From positions 2,852,001 to 2,916,000 of the forward strand of contig OY760427.1 in NCBI GenBank assembly GCA_963663495.1: a DNA stretch of 64,000 nt, given 5' to 3'. Shown here one piece after another: positions 38,260-46,908 of this stretch. The notes beneath the pieces were generated by a model that had not been told where the DNA came from, did no database searches, and was given only the letters and a program-made list of their open reading frames with translations. The stretch is from G963663495 sp963663495 (GTDB lineage: Bacteria > Bacteroidota > Rhodothermia > Rhodothermales > Bin80). Each line of letters opens with the position of its first letter. Positions within the stretch are counted from its first letter, which is position 1. The position numbers and the translations under genes were made by a program.

Positions 38260-38638
38260 CGGAATAACTCCTGCACCCGATCTAAAACTATCGGTTTTGG
38301 AGCGTCACTCAATATCCTTTCCAACCCTTGTATAAGCAATATCTTACACAATAATCCTTAACGACGCTTTTCCACCACTAAACTCCCTTATGAATATGGC
38401 AGGGTAAGGGATCACGCTGGAACCAACCGCCCCCGGAACCATAACATTCAGCATGAATTCTCCATGACAAACCGCATCAGCTCAGCAGTGTGAGCGTAGG
38501 ACCAAGGGGCCTTCACTGCACGAAGCGAATCCGATCGTTCCCCGTTCCGTACATTCAGCCAACAAAGCCGAACCGATTATGAGCACGAATAGGAGCAGGT
38601 GTCTCCCTGTAAATGCACCTACAACCCTTGATTGATTC
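38260..38638. other. Intergenic region before the subtilase gene
   Basis: No gene or RNA is supported. It probably holds the promoter of the protease gene that starts at 38639; no ribosome-binding site is evident. Confidence 0.45.
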
Positions 38639-39065
38639 ATGAAAAGACAATCGCCGCGCCATTTGTGCCGAATCCTGACCGCCGTCCTATGCATGTCATT
38701 TATGGCTACTGCAGCCCAAGCTCAGGAGTTCGGTAAGTATTGGGTATTCTTTACCGACAAGCTTGATGCTGCCGGAACGTCATCACCGCCTGTCCAGATT
38801 TCGCAACGCGCTCTTGATCGGCGTGCGTTACGGGGAAGAAATATACCGGACGCGATAGACGTACCGGTATCTCCGCACTACCGGGCCCAACTCCAAGACC
38901 GCGGAATCACAGTCGTACATGAGAGCCGCTGGCTGAACGCCGTTTCGGCATATATGGACCGCGATGGTAAGCAATCAATCACGGATCTGCCTTTTGTCAG
39001 CCACCTGCGCGCCGTCGCGCCAATGGATGTAGAAAAGATCTTCCCGACCCCACTGGCGCTAGCCC
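38639..39065 (+). pseudogene. Subtilisin-like secreted protease, 5' part (split by IS)
   Basis: The first 142 codons encode a signal peptide (MSFMATAAQAQ region) and an inhibitor_I9-like propeptide segment (FGKYWVFFTDK, ISQRALDRRA, WLNAVSAYMD). The sequence GCGCTAGCCC at 39056-39065 is repeated at 41773. Joining base 39065 to 41783 restores one frame of 564 residues, so this is the severed start of the gene that continues after the IS. Confidence 0.92.
39056..39065 (+). repeat. Left 10-bp target-site duplication of the IS4-type element
   Basis: GCGCTAGCCC here is identical to 41773-41782. It brackets the element exactly, and collapsing the two copies reconstructs the protease gene. Confidence 0.92.
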
Positions 39066-41772
39066 TACCGTTCAACCGGTACCCCTACTTGACTTTGCAA
39101 TTCATGCCGCTTAGATTGGCGGCATGGTGGTTCAACATCAGATTCTGAAGACACTGCGTGCCGCTCCATGTGAGTTGACAGAGGTCATGGAGCAGCATCC
39201 TGACGATGGTCGTACAGCGATAAGTCGCCGTGTGAGTGAAGCGTTTGGCTTTTATGATGCCTTAGGGCGTGTGCAGCACAGCAGTTGTTTGCAGGCGCTC
39301 AAGACACTCGAAGCCGAGGGTGCGCTGTCCTTGCCTGCACCGAAGCGCGTGGTCCGAAGCACAGTGCCTCGTTTGTTGGACGAACCGGTACCTGCGCCTG
39401 TTGGAGTGCCGACATTGCTCAAGGATGTGCGCGGCCTGGAGTTGGAATTGGTAGAAGATGCCGGGCAGCGTGCGATCTGGAATACGCTTGTGGAGGCCGA
39501 GCATCCGATGTGTGCGCCACGGTTTGTCGGACGGCAGTTGCGCTATCTTGTCGGGAGCGAGCATGGCTACATCGGAGCGATTGGCTTTGCGGCTGCGGCG
39601 CTGTATCTGAAGGCGCGCGACAGATGGATGGCGTGGTCGGACGAGCAGCGTGAGGACTACCGGGACCATGTCGTGGGTTTGAATCGGTTCCTGATTCGCT
39701 CCATGGTGCGGATCAGGAACCTTGCCAGCCATACACTGGGGAAGGTATTGCGTCGTTTTCCGGAGGATTTTGAGAACCGTTACGGGTATGTGCCGTGGGT
39801 GATAGAGACCTTTGTGGGCCCCGAACATCGTGGCACGTGTTTTCGGGCTGCGGGGTTTCAGTGTGTGGGGAAAACCAAGGGGCGTGGGCGTCATGCTCCT
39901 GGTAATGCATGCACCAAAGAGAAGAAGGCGGTTTTCGTGTATGATCTGGGTGGTGATTGGAGGCAGGAGCTTGGAGTGCCGGTTGTGGAGGCGTATCCCG
40001 AGCTGGAGGTGGGTGCGGGGCTGGCCAGTGATACATGGGCAGAACAGGAGTTTGGTGGAGCGCCGTTGGGGGACAAACGCCGTTCGGACCGGTTAGTACA
40101 TAGCGTAAACATGCTTTCACGCACTCCAGGAGAATTGATCACGGCCAATCTGGACGCTGATCGGGCGGGGATACGGGGATACTACCGTTTTTTGGAGAAA
40201 GCGGCCGAGAACGAGATCACGCCGGAGAAGATTTTGCAGCCGCATCGTGATCGCACGATAGAGCGGATGCGTACGCAACGGACGGTGCTGTGCATCCAGG
40301 ATGGCACGGACATCAGCTACAGTACTCGTCCGGCGTGCGAGGGGTTGGATGTGATAGGGCACAATCAGACCACATCAAAGGCGAAAGGAGTGCATTTGCA
40401 CGCTACGCTGGCGGTGGGTGAGGACGGTGTGCCGTTGGGGATCTTACGCTGTGCCTATACAACCGACCAAGAGGCTCCTGCTCCTAAGACGCAGTTATGG
40501 ATAGACGGCGTGCGGGACATAGCGGAAGCCGCCTCGCATCTGAGTGGTCGTACCCGTGTGCTGTGTGTCATGGACCGCGAGGCGGATGTGTTTGCGATCC
40601 TGGCGCAGCAGCGCAGCGCAGGGCGTGTGGACATATTGGTGCGAGCCAAGGTGAATCGGCTATTGGGTAAAAAGTCTCCCAAGTTGTTTGCGACCATGCG
40701 GTCGGGCCGTCCGGCAGGACACATGGAAGTGCCGATTGCGCGTTTGAGCCGCCGCGTGAAGTCAGGCCGAGTCAAGCATAAGGGGCGGTCGGGCCGTCTG
40801 GCGCGGATGCAGGTACGTTTCTGCCGCCTATCGCTTCCGGCGCCGGGTAAGTCGCAGGAGGATCCGGTGCAGGTCAGTGCGATTCATGTTCGGGAGGTGC
40901 AGCCGCCAGCCGGAGAGCGACCGGTACAGTGGTATCTATTGACGACCCAAGAGGTTACGACGCTGGAGCAAGCTATTGAGGTGGTAGGCTACTACGTGTT
41001 GCGGTGGCGTGTGGAAGACATGTTCCGTGTGCTCAAGAGCGGCTGTGCGGTAGAGCGGCTGGGTATGCGGCAGGCCAAGAGTTTGCACAATGCCATTACG
41101 ATCTGTATGGTGATGGCGTGGCGCCTGCTATTGATGACGCTTCTGGGGCGCGAGGAACCCGAAGCGTCGCCGGAAGGATTGTTTGATGAGATGGAACTGC
41201 GCCTGTTGCACGAGCTTGCCGACGAGTTTGGACTGCCGCCTCCAAAGACACTCGGGGCTGCTATTCGGGTGGTGGCCGTCTTTGGAGGCTATATGGATCG
41301 GAAGAAGGATCGGCCTCCAGGCTCCAAGGTCATCTGGCGCGGCTACAGCCGGTTGGAGATAGGGGCCAAGACCTTTGCCGTCCTTGAGAAGCGATACCAT
41401 ATGATACGGAGAGAGGTTCTCATCGTTAAGCGAGAATGACGAGCACGCGAAGCAACAAACGTACCCATAGCAGGGAGTGATACCTGCCCCCCAGCGTCGT
41501 TGCCGCGCCAACGTTTAGTGCGATGGCAACGGGGATTTGGAAGAGAACTGTAAAGACGCCCGAGCTACCGGGCGTTATAGCGCCGACGTATGTCCATCGC
41601 ATAGGCAAGCGCCTCGCACATGCCAAATGATGCTACGTTTCCCGCATCCCCGGTGCAAGCATCACTCCGGTCCGAGGGCTCCGCACCTCTTGAAAGAACC
41701 AATCACTACACCAAACTTGCAAAAACAGACAAATATTATACAGTGTCTGGTATCTGAACTGGGCACACGGTA
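39066..41772 (+). mobile_element. IS4-type insertion sequence with DruA-fused transposase
   Basis: The element is 2707 bp, bounded by the 10-bp target duplication. Its ends share TACCGT as short inverted repeats (left TACCGTTCAACC; right, reverse-complemented, TACCGTGTGCCC). One large transposase gene fills 39124-41439; the last 333 bases are non-coding. It disrupts a subtilisin-like protease gene. Confidence 0.9.
39124..41439 (+). CDS. DruA (DUF4338)-IS4 transposase fusion
   Basis: This 771-residue protein appears intact. The first approximately 290 residues match DUF4338, the DruA domain named after the Druantia defence system: GRQLRYLVGSEHGYIGAIGF, RDRWMAW, FLIRSMVRIRNLASHTLG and YGYVPWVIETFV. 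From about 300 on it is an IS4-type DDE transposase: DADRAGIRGYYRFLE, CIQDGTDISYS (first Asp), VLCVMDREADVF (second Asp) and YYVLRWRVEDMFRVLKSG (Glu motif). Such fusions are known for large IS4-like transposases and link DruA to transposition. The DruA part may help DNA recognition; its biochemistry is unknown. The open frame and exact target duplication suggest recent activity. Confidence 0.9.
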   Translation: MVVQHQILKTLRAAPCELTEVMEQHPDDGRTAISRRVSEAFGFYDALGRVQHSSCLQALKTLEAEGALSLPAPKRVVRSTVPRLLDEPVPAPVGVPTLLKDVRGLELELVEDAGQRAIWNTLVEAEHPMCAPRFVGRQLRYLVGSEHGYIGAIGFAAAALYLKARDRWMAWSDEQREDYRDHVVGLNRFLIRSMVRIRNLASHTLGKVLRRFPEDFENRYGYVPWVIETFVGPEHRGTCFRAAGFQCVGKTKGRGRHAPGNACTKEKKAVFVYDLGGDWRQELGVPVVEAYPELEVGAGLASDTWAEQEFGGAPLGDKRRSDRLVHSVNMLSRTPGELITANLDADRAGIRGYYRFLEKAAENEITPEKILQPHRDRTIERMRTQRTVLCIQDGTDISYSTRPACEGLDVIGHNQTTSKAKGVHLHATLAVGEDGVPLGILRCAYTTDQEAPAPKTQLWIDGVRDIAEAASHLSGRTRVLCVMDREADVFAILAQQRSAGRVDILVRAKVNRLLGKKSPKLFATMRSGRPAGHMEVPIARLSRRVKSGRVKHKGRSGRLARMQVRFCRLSLPAPGKSQEDPVQVSAIHVREVQPPAGERPVQWYLLTTQEVTTLEQAIEVVGYYVLRWRVEDMFRVLKSGCAVERLGMRQAKSLHNAITICMVMAWRLLLMTLLGREEPEASPEGLFDEMELRLLHELADEFGLPPPKTLGAAIRVVAVFGGYMDRKKDRPPGSKVIWRGYSRLEIGAKTFAVLEKRYHMIRREVLIVKRE

Positions 41773-41782
41773 GCGCTAGCCC
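41773..41782 (+). repeat. Right 10-bp target-site duplication of the IS4-type element
   Basis: Second copy of GCGCTAGCCC, immediately after the element end ACACGGTA. Only one copy belonged to the original protease gene. Confidence 0.92.
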
Positions 41783-43050
41783 CGCCCCGCCCAAGCATAG
41801 ACTACGGTCCGTCCGAAGTACAACTTAACGTGGCAAATGCGATCCCCCCGCTGGAGCGAGGACTAAATGGCGAGAATGTCATTCTGGGCTTTTTGGACAC
41901 GCGATTTGATGGTACCAGCGGAGAGCTGTTTGATGCCCCGTCACTAAGCCACCTTATGGACGGCCGTGCCACTTGGCGGGACTTCACGGAGGCGGATCAG
42001 GAATTCCATGGCTCTAACCAGCGTTCACGACACGGACTTAGTGTAGCCTCCGTGGCTGTAGGGTATGCACCGGGCTTTCTTATTGGCCCGGCCCACGGCG
42101 CCACCGTATATGCCGCAACTACCGAGTTTGAACATCACGAAAGAAATTCCGAAGAGGACAATCTGGTGGCAGCACTTGAGTGGATGGAGTCAGAGGGAGT
42201 AGATGTTGTAAACATTTCACTGGGCTACAGGCAATTTGACACTGGACAACACAGCTATTCTCCGATTGACTTTGATGGTGATACGGGGCTGACAACCATA
42301 GCAGCGGACCGCGCAGTCATGCTTGGCGTGGTGGTAGTCTCATCCGCAGGCAACTCTGGAGCAGATATATTCGAACCAAAAACGATTGGGATGCCTGCGG
42401 ATGGGGACTCAGTCATTGCGGTGGGCGGTGTGGAAGCCACTGGGCGGCGATCAACGTTCAGCAGTCTGGGCCCGACATCGGACAATAGGATAAAGCCGGA
42501 TGTGGCAGCGCAGGCGACATCCGTATTCTTGGCAGTTCACGAAGTGGGTTATGCATTTTTTAACGGTACATCGTTTTCTAGCCCCATGGTTGCTGCGGTT
42601 GTATGCCAGATTCTCCAGGCGAATCCGGAATTAAACCCCATGGAAGTATTGCAACTACTCCGGTCTACCGCCAGTCAAGAAAATAGCCCGGACAATTTTC
42701 TCGGGTGGGGTATTGTGGATGCGGACGCCGCGACAATCAAAGCGACAACACCTGTCTCTATTGAACCAGAAATAAATGCTATTGAAGGGCCAACTTTCGG
42801 ATCACCACACCCCAACCCCGCGCTACGCTGGACAATCTTACCTATCCGAACGAACCGTAAGCTCAATCACGCCGAGGTGCAAGTATATGATACGTTGGGG
42901 AGACTGGTAGCTCGACCCTATTCCGGTCCACTGGAGGCGGGCAAAGCCGACATCACTTTGGACACGAGCGGGCTCGCTCCCGGAGCCTACCACTACGTCA
43001 TTAACGGTTACGGGAGGCCCCATTCTGGAACCTTTATGGTCGGAAGATAA
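41783..43050 (+). pseudogene. Subtilisin-like secreted protease, catalytic and sorting part (split by IS)
   Basis: Contains the S8 catalytic core: Asp in VILGFLDTRFDG, His in SRHGLSVASVAVG and Ser in NGTSFSSPMVAAV, with the oxyanion Asn in SSAGNSGAD. A C-terminal T9SS-type domain follows (FGSPHPNPALR, VQVYDTLGRLVARP, LAPGAYHYVIN). The enzyme was meant for secretion and surface attachment. The split leaves no start or signal peptide, so it is inactive unless the IS excises precisely, which would restore 564 residues. The VWA gene starts 8 bases after its stop and may depend on the same promoter. Confidence 0.92.
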
Positions 43051-43058
43051 TCCAGATA

Positions 43059-45188
43059 GTGCTTTCTTTTGGGCATAGCTCATGGCTGTTATTGCCCATC
43101 GGGATAGTAGGCATCGGGTTGGCCTTTGCCGCCTATCACCGGGTCTCACCCAAGCCTCCTCTTCCTGTACGTAGTGGACTTGTTACCTTACGAGCGCTCT
43201 CATTCTCTTGCGCAGCAGGGCTGCTCCTGAGCCCTGCATGCGAGCGCACAGCAACCGTCCACTCGGATCCGGTGCTCGCCTTACTCATAGACGGCAGCGA
43301 GAGCATGAACTTGATCAGCAGGGACAGCACAAATGCCGCCCAATCTACTAGGAAGGCCGTTTCGAACGCGGAATCACTGCCTGGTACCCATCGCACGTTT
43401 ATCTTCAATCAAACGACGACTGAGGTGCTTGGGCCAGATAGCCTGACGTTCGATGGCATTGCTACAAATATTTCAAACGGACTGCGTGACGTTCGAGCTG
43501 CACTGCGGAACGACAACCTGCGAGCGGTGCTGCTGATATCTGATGGTCTGCACAATTCCGGCAACAACCCGATATATCTGGCTCCTGAGCTAGGCGTGCC
43601 CGTACATACCATGGCGGTAGGCGATTCTACAGCACGCCATGACCTGTTGATCAGCAGTGTGCTCACCAACGAAGTAGGGTATTCCGGTAGAGAACAGGTT
43701 GTACGCGTAAGCCTTCAATACTTTGGCATGGGAGCACAGGACATCACGGTACGGCTGCTCCATGCCGACTCCGTCATTGCATCCACCTCGACACGCGTGC
43801 ACGGTGGTTTGGGAGTTTCGAGCGCAGAAATGATGCTGCATCCCGCTGAACCTGGCATGCAGCAATACACGGTTGCTGTCACCCACCTGGAAGGTGAGGT
43901 GACACACCGTAACAACGTTGCAACAACGTCTGTACGGGTGCTGGGGACGCGCAAACGCATCCTTATCCTCGCAGCGGCCCCAAGCCCCGATGTCGGATCG
44001 CTGCGGCGGTTCCTGGACCTACAAGGGCCGGAGAACTACGACATGTATGTCCAGAAAGGACGGGATGAATTCTATGGCGGCCCCCTTGCCATCAGCCCAT
44101 CCCACTACGAGTTGGTGATCCTGGCAGGGTTTCCGGGCCCAAATGCGTCCCGGTCTGCCCTGCAGGCTGTCGCTGAACTGGCAGACGCAGGAACACCGCT
44201 TCTCTTCATGGCCTCCCGCGTGACGGACTTAGCTAGCCTGAAAATAGTTCTCGGAGAATATCTCCCGGCCTTGCCCAACGGTGCGCGGGCTGAGGCCAGA
44301 GACGTTATGGTTGCACCAACACCGGCAGGACTGCAGCATCCCGCACTAGACTTTGACAACGTGAACCATGTCGCACTGCTCCCGCCGCTGGAAGGACTTT
44401 GGGCTGACTGGAAGCCGACCCCCGATGCCACGATTCTTGCCGCCTCAGATCCCACACCTGATGCCCCCGCTATCCCACTCCTAGTAACCCGTCGGCGCAG
44501 CGGTAGTCGGACGGCAGCATTCTTGGCGGGCCGATTTTGGCGATGGGAGAATCTGCCTGATGACCTAGATGCTGCTTCCCACATCTGGCCCGTACTTTTC
44601 GAAGGCTTGGTGCAATGGTTGACCGTACCCGAGGACCAAAGAACCGTACGCGTGAATCCGGCCACACCATCGTTCGGCGGCGGCACGCCCGCCCAGATGG
44701 TGGGGCAAACCTACGATGAAAGCCTTAATCCACTCGAAAACGCTGCAATCGCGGTGACTGTAACCAACCCCATCGGTAATACCAACGAGTTCCAGATGCA
44801 GTCGCTAGGTAACGGTCAGTTCGGCCTTGACCTTGGAACGCTGCCGACGGGACGGTACGGCTACAACGCTGTTGCTACCCATAACGATGGGCGTTTGGGT
44901 GAAGATAGCGGCACCTTCCTGGTCGGTGGTCATCAATTGGAGTATCGGGAAACACGTACCAACACCACCATGCTGCGCCAGATTGCTGCACGCTCGGGAG
45001 GGCTATTCCTAACGCCCGATCGGATGGAGATGCTAGACGATCACCTCGCCAACGACCCATCCTTTGCAGCCTCGTCGCGCACAGAAACCACTGTCACAAA
45101 CCTGTGGAGATGGATCCCCACGTTCCTTGTTATACTGCTGCTCCTGACTGCAGAATGGGTCATCAGGAAGCGCGTGGGCCTAGCCTGA
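43059..45188 (+). CDS. VWA-domain membrane protein
   Basis: This 709-residue protein has two N-terminal membrane segments (about 8-26 and 42-60), a von Willebrand A domain with a complete metal site (Asp78, Ser80 and Ser82 in LLIDGSESM, then LISDGLHNSG), a large periplasmic part and a C-terminal membrane helix (IPTFLVILLLLTAEWVI). It resembles the Bacteroidota BatA/VWA and glutamine-amidotransferase-like membrane proteins. A function in envelope complex assembly is likely, but I cannot name a partner. The gene begins 8 bases after the split protease, so the IS may have polar effects on it. Confidence 0.8.
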   Translation: MLSFGHSSWLLLPIGIVGIGLAFAAYHRVSPKPPLPVRSGLVTLRALSFSCAAGLLLSPACERTATVHSDPVLALLIDGSESMNLISRDSTNAAQSTRKAVSNAESLPGTHRTFIFNQTTTEVLGPDSLTFDGIATNISNGLRDVRAALRNDNLRAVLLISDGLHNSGNNPIYLAPELGVPVHTMAVGDSTARHDLLISSVLTNEVGYSGREQVVRVSLQYFGMGAQDITVRLLHADSVIASTSTRVHGGLGVSSAEMMLHPAEPGMQQYTVAVTHLEGEVTHRNNVATTSVRVLGTRKRILILAAAPSPDVGSLRRFLDLQGPENYDMYVQKGRDEFYGGPLAISPSHYELVILAGFPGPNASRSALQAVAELADAGTPLLFMASRVTDLASLKIVLGEYLPALPNGARAEARDVMVAPTPAGLQHPALDFDNVNHVALLPPLEGLWADWKPTPDATILAASDPTPDAPAIPLLVTRRRSGSRTAAFLAGRFWRWENLPDDLDAASHIWPVLFEGLVQWLTVPEDQRTVRVNPATPSFGGGTPAQMVGQTYDESLNPLENAAIAVTVTNPIGNTNEFQMQSLGNGQFGLDLGTLPTGRYGYNAVATHNDGRLGEDSGTFLVGGHQLEYRETRTNTTMLRQIAARSGGLFLTPDRMEMLDDHLANDPSFAASSRTETTVTNLWRWIPTFLVILLLLTAEWVIRKRVGLA

Positions 45189-45233
45189 CACCGAGCGCTG
45201 ACAGGGCGACCTTCGCGCCTTCCGGTCCGCGAC

Positions 45234-45438
45234 TCAGGAATGCCCCAGCACGGCGCGCGTAGTGCCGGTGTTGGTGGGAGGAGTCGAATACTCGGAAACT
45301 AGGCTTGAGCGCGCAAGATACTGGTGTACAGCCTCTCGGAGCGCACCTGTACCCTTGCCGTGCACAATGTTAACAGCAGGAAGGTTGGCGGCATGGGCCC
45401 GACCAATGATGCCCTCCAGTGCTTTGAGTGCCTCATTA
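45234..45438 (-). pseudogene. mutS2: mutS2, 3' part encoding the Smr nuclease domain (split)
   Basis: The minus strand from 45438 reads NEALKALEGIIGRAHAANL and then NIVHGKGTGALREAV, the Smr domain that ends MutS2 proteins, stopping at 45234. Its N-terminal half is on the far side of the tnpB element. Removing 45431-46900 gives a single 720-residue MutS2 frame (joint RGSRV-NEALKA). The last eight bases, CCTCATTA (45431-45438), are duplicated at 46901. Confidence 0.92.
45431..45438 (+). repeat. Left 8-bp target-site duplication of composite element C
   Basis: CCTCATTA is repeated exactly at 46901-46908. Only one copy is needed to restore mutS2. Confidence 0.88.
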
Positions 45439-45610
45439 GGGAGTTATATGGCTGAGTGCCACGCGTTTTCGCAGGAGTTACTTTTTGTGCTTTGGTGGTG
45501 CAGACAGGATGGCTTTTGCCAGTTTTTCATAATCGGTTCCCGCTTTTCACGAAAAGACTGCAATTATTTCAAATAACTCAACACGTGGGTACTCATGCTA
45601 TATACTTTCC
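45439..45610 (+). repeat. 172-bp MITE, copy C
   Basis: Same layout as copy A, with ends GGGAGTTATATGG and ATGCTATATACTTTCC. A 42-codon frame (45448-45576, MAECHAFSQELL...) is open here too and differs from copy A by only a few bases. Confidence 0.78.
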
Positions 45611-45640
45611 ATACACTAGGGAGTTATATACCATAGTGCC

Positions 45641-46895
45641 ATGCCCGAAACGGTTAGTGCATACCGCAATATCACATACAGGCTGTTGCCCGGAAGTCGG
45701 AGTAACACCAAGCACCTTGCTGGATTAGCGGGTGCGTGTAGGTTTGTGTGGAATGCCATCCTCGCAGAGCAGAGCGAGGCGTACAAGAAAGCGAAAGAGG
45801 CTGGAGAGAAGCCGCCCTCGGTAAGCTTCTTCTCGCTGGGGAAGCGGTTCACGGCGCTGCGCCGCACGGTCGAGTGGCTACCTGAATACTCCTTTGGTGT
45901 CGTTAGATACACATTGAAATATCAGGCGGATGCATGGAAGGCATTCTTCAAGGAGGGTAAGAGGAGAAGACCGAGATTCCATTCCAGACGTGGTAGTACG
46001 CCTTCGTTCCCGATCCCGGATAACGTAAGGGTTCGGGATGGCAAGCTGTATATCCCGAAAGTGGGATATATGGCGCTCCGCAGGCGGGGAGGCAACCCGT
46101 ACCCTGATGGTATACCCGTCAAAGCCACTGTAATGAAGAACGCCGGCAAAGGGTATGCTGTCATCTGCTACAAGATGGAGGCACCTGTAATAGAGAATAC
46201 CGGCGGTGCTGTAGGCATTGACCGTAATTGCGGGCAGGTTCGCTATGGTCTCCACAGAGGGCGATACAAGCATTATCAGACAACCGGATACCAAGCGTCT
46301 TGATGCCAAGTTGAAGCGGCATCAGCGAAGACTGGCGAGACAGAAGAAAGGCTCCAACCGTCGTAACAGGCGGAAGCATAGAATCGCCCGCATACAGCGC
46401 AAGCGTGCTAACGTCCTCAGGAATGCGAACCACCAGGTAAGTCGCAGTATTGCCAAATGCTCCTCAACGGTGATACTGGAGGACCTGAAGATCAAAGCGA
46501 TGATACGTTCAGCTAAGGGGACGATGGAGAGCTTTGGCACAAACGTCAGACAGAAGTCTGGCCTCAACCGTGAGATACTGCGAACAGGTTGGGGCCAGCT
46601 GGATCAGATGCTGAGCTATAAGTGCCGCAAGGTGATAAAGGTTACCGCTGCCTATACCAGTCGGCGGTGTTCTGTGTGTGGGCACACAGAAGCGAGTAAC
46701 CGTAAGACGCAGAGCAAATTCACGTGTATGTCCTGTGGACATGCGGATCATGCAGACCTGAATGCGGCTGCAAACATACTGGCCTCCGGGATTGGGGCTG
46801 CTGCACGGCGAGGGGCGTTCGGGTTACCGACCCCTATGACCCGTGAAATTGATACTAATGCCTCACTGTGTATAGTTGGCCACTCACGTACATAA
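45641..46895 (+). pseudogene. tnpB: tnpB, copy C, single frameshift
   Basis: The frame opens MPETVSAYRNITYRLL and stays open to about 46240, where one extra T (GCAGGTTCGC) shifts it. The remainder is intact in the next frame (MVSTEGDTSIIRQP to GHSRT). Counted across that shift the product is about 417 residues with all RuvC residues (GIDRN, VILEDL, HADLNAAAN) and both zinc-ribbon pairs (CSVCGH, CMSCGH). It is the least damaged copy here, so activity was lost recently. The stop codon falls just before the right terminal repeat. The predicted guide RNA would come from the last 100-200 bases and read into mutS2. Confidence 0.9.
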
Positions 46896-46900
46896 TTCCC

Positions 46901-46908
46901 CCTCATTA
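46901..46908 (+). repeat. Right 8-bp target-site duplication of composite element C
   Basis: Second copy of CCTCATTA, directly after the element end ATAATTCCC. Confidence 0.88.

Larger units (their letters stand above)
45439..46900 (+). mobile_element. Composite MITE + tnpB element, copy C
   Basis: This 1462-bp element lies between perfect 8-bp target duplications inside mutS2. Left end GGGAGTTATATGGCTGAGTG and reverse-complemented right end GGGAATTATGTACGTGAGTG match at about 16 of 22 bases. It comprises a 172-bp MITE, the 8-bp spacer ATACACTA, and a tnpB unit whose own left end is GGGAGTTATATACC (45619). No tnpA or DDE transposase is encoded. It moved as a whole, since the duplication surrounds both parts. 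Confidence 0.88.

Noticed and set aside
39066..41772. The DUF4338 part as evidence of a Druantia defence locus
   Set aside because: It is fused to a DDE transposase within a bounded IS, and no druB-E or helicase genes are next to it.
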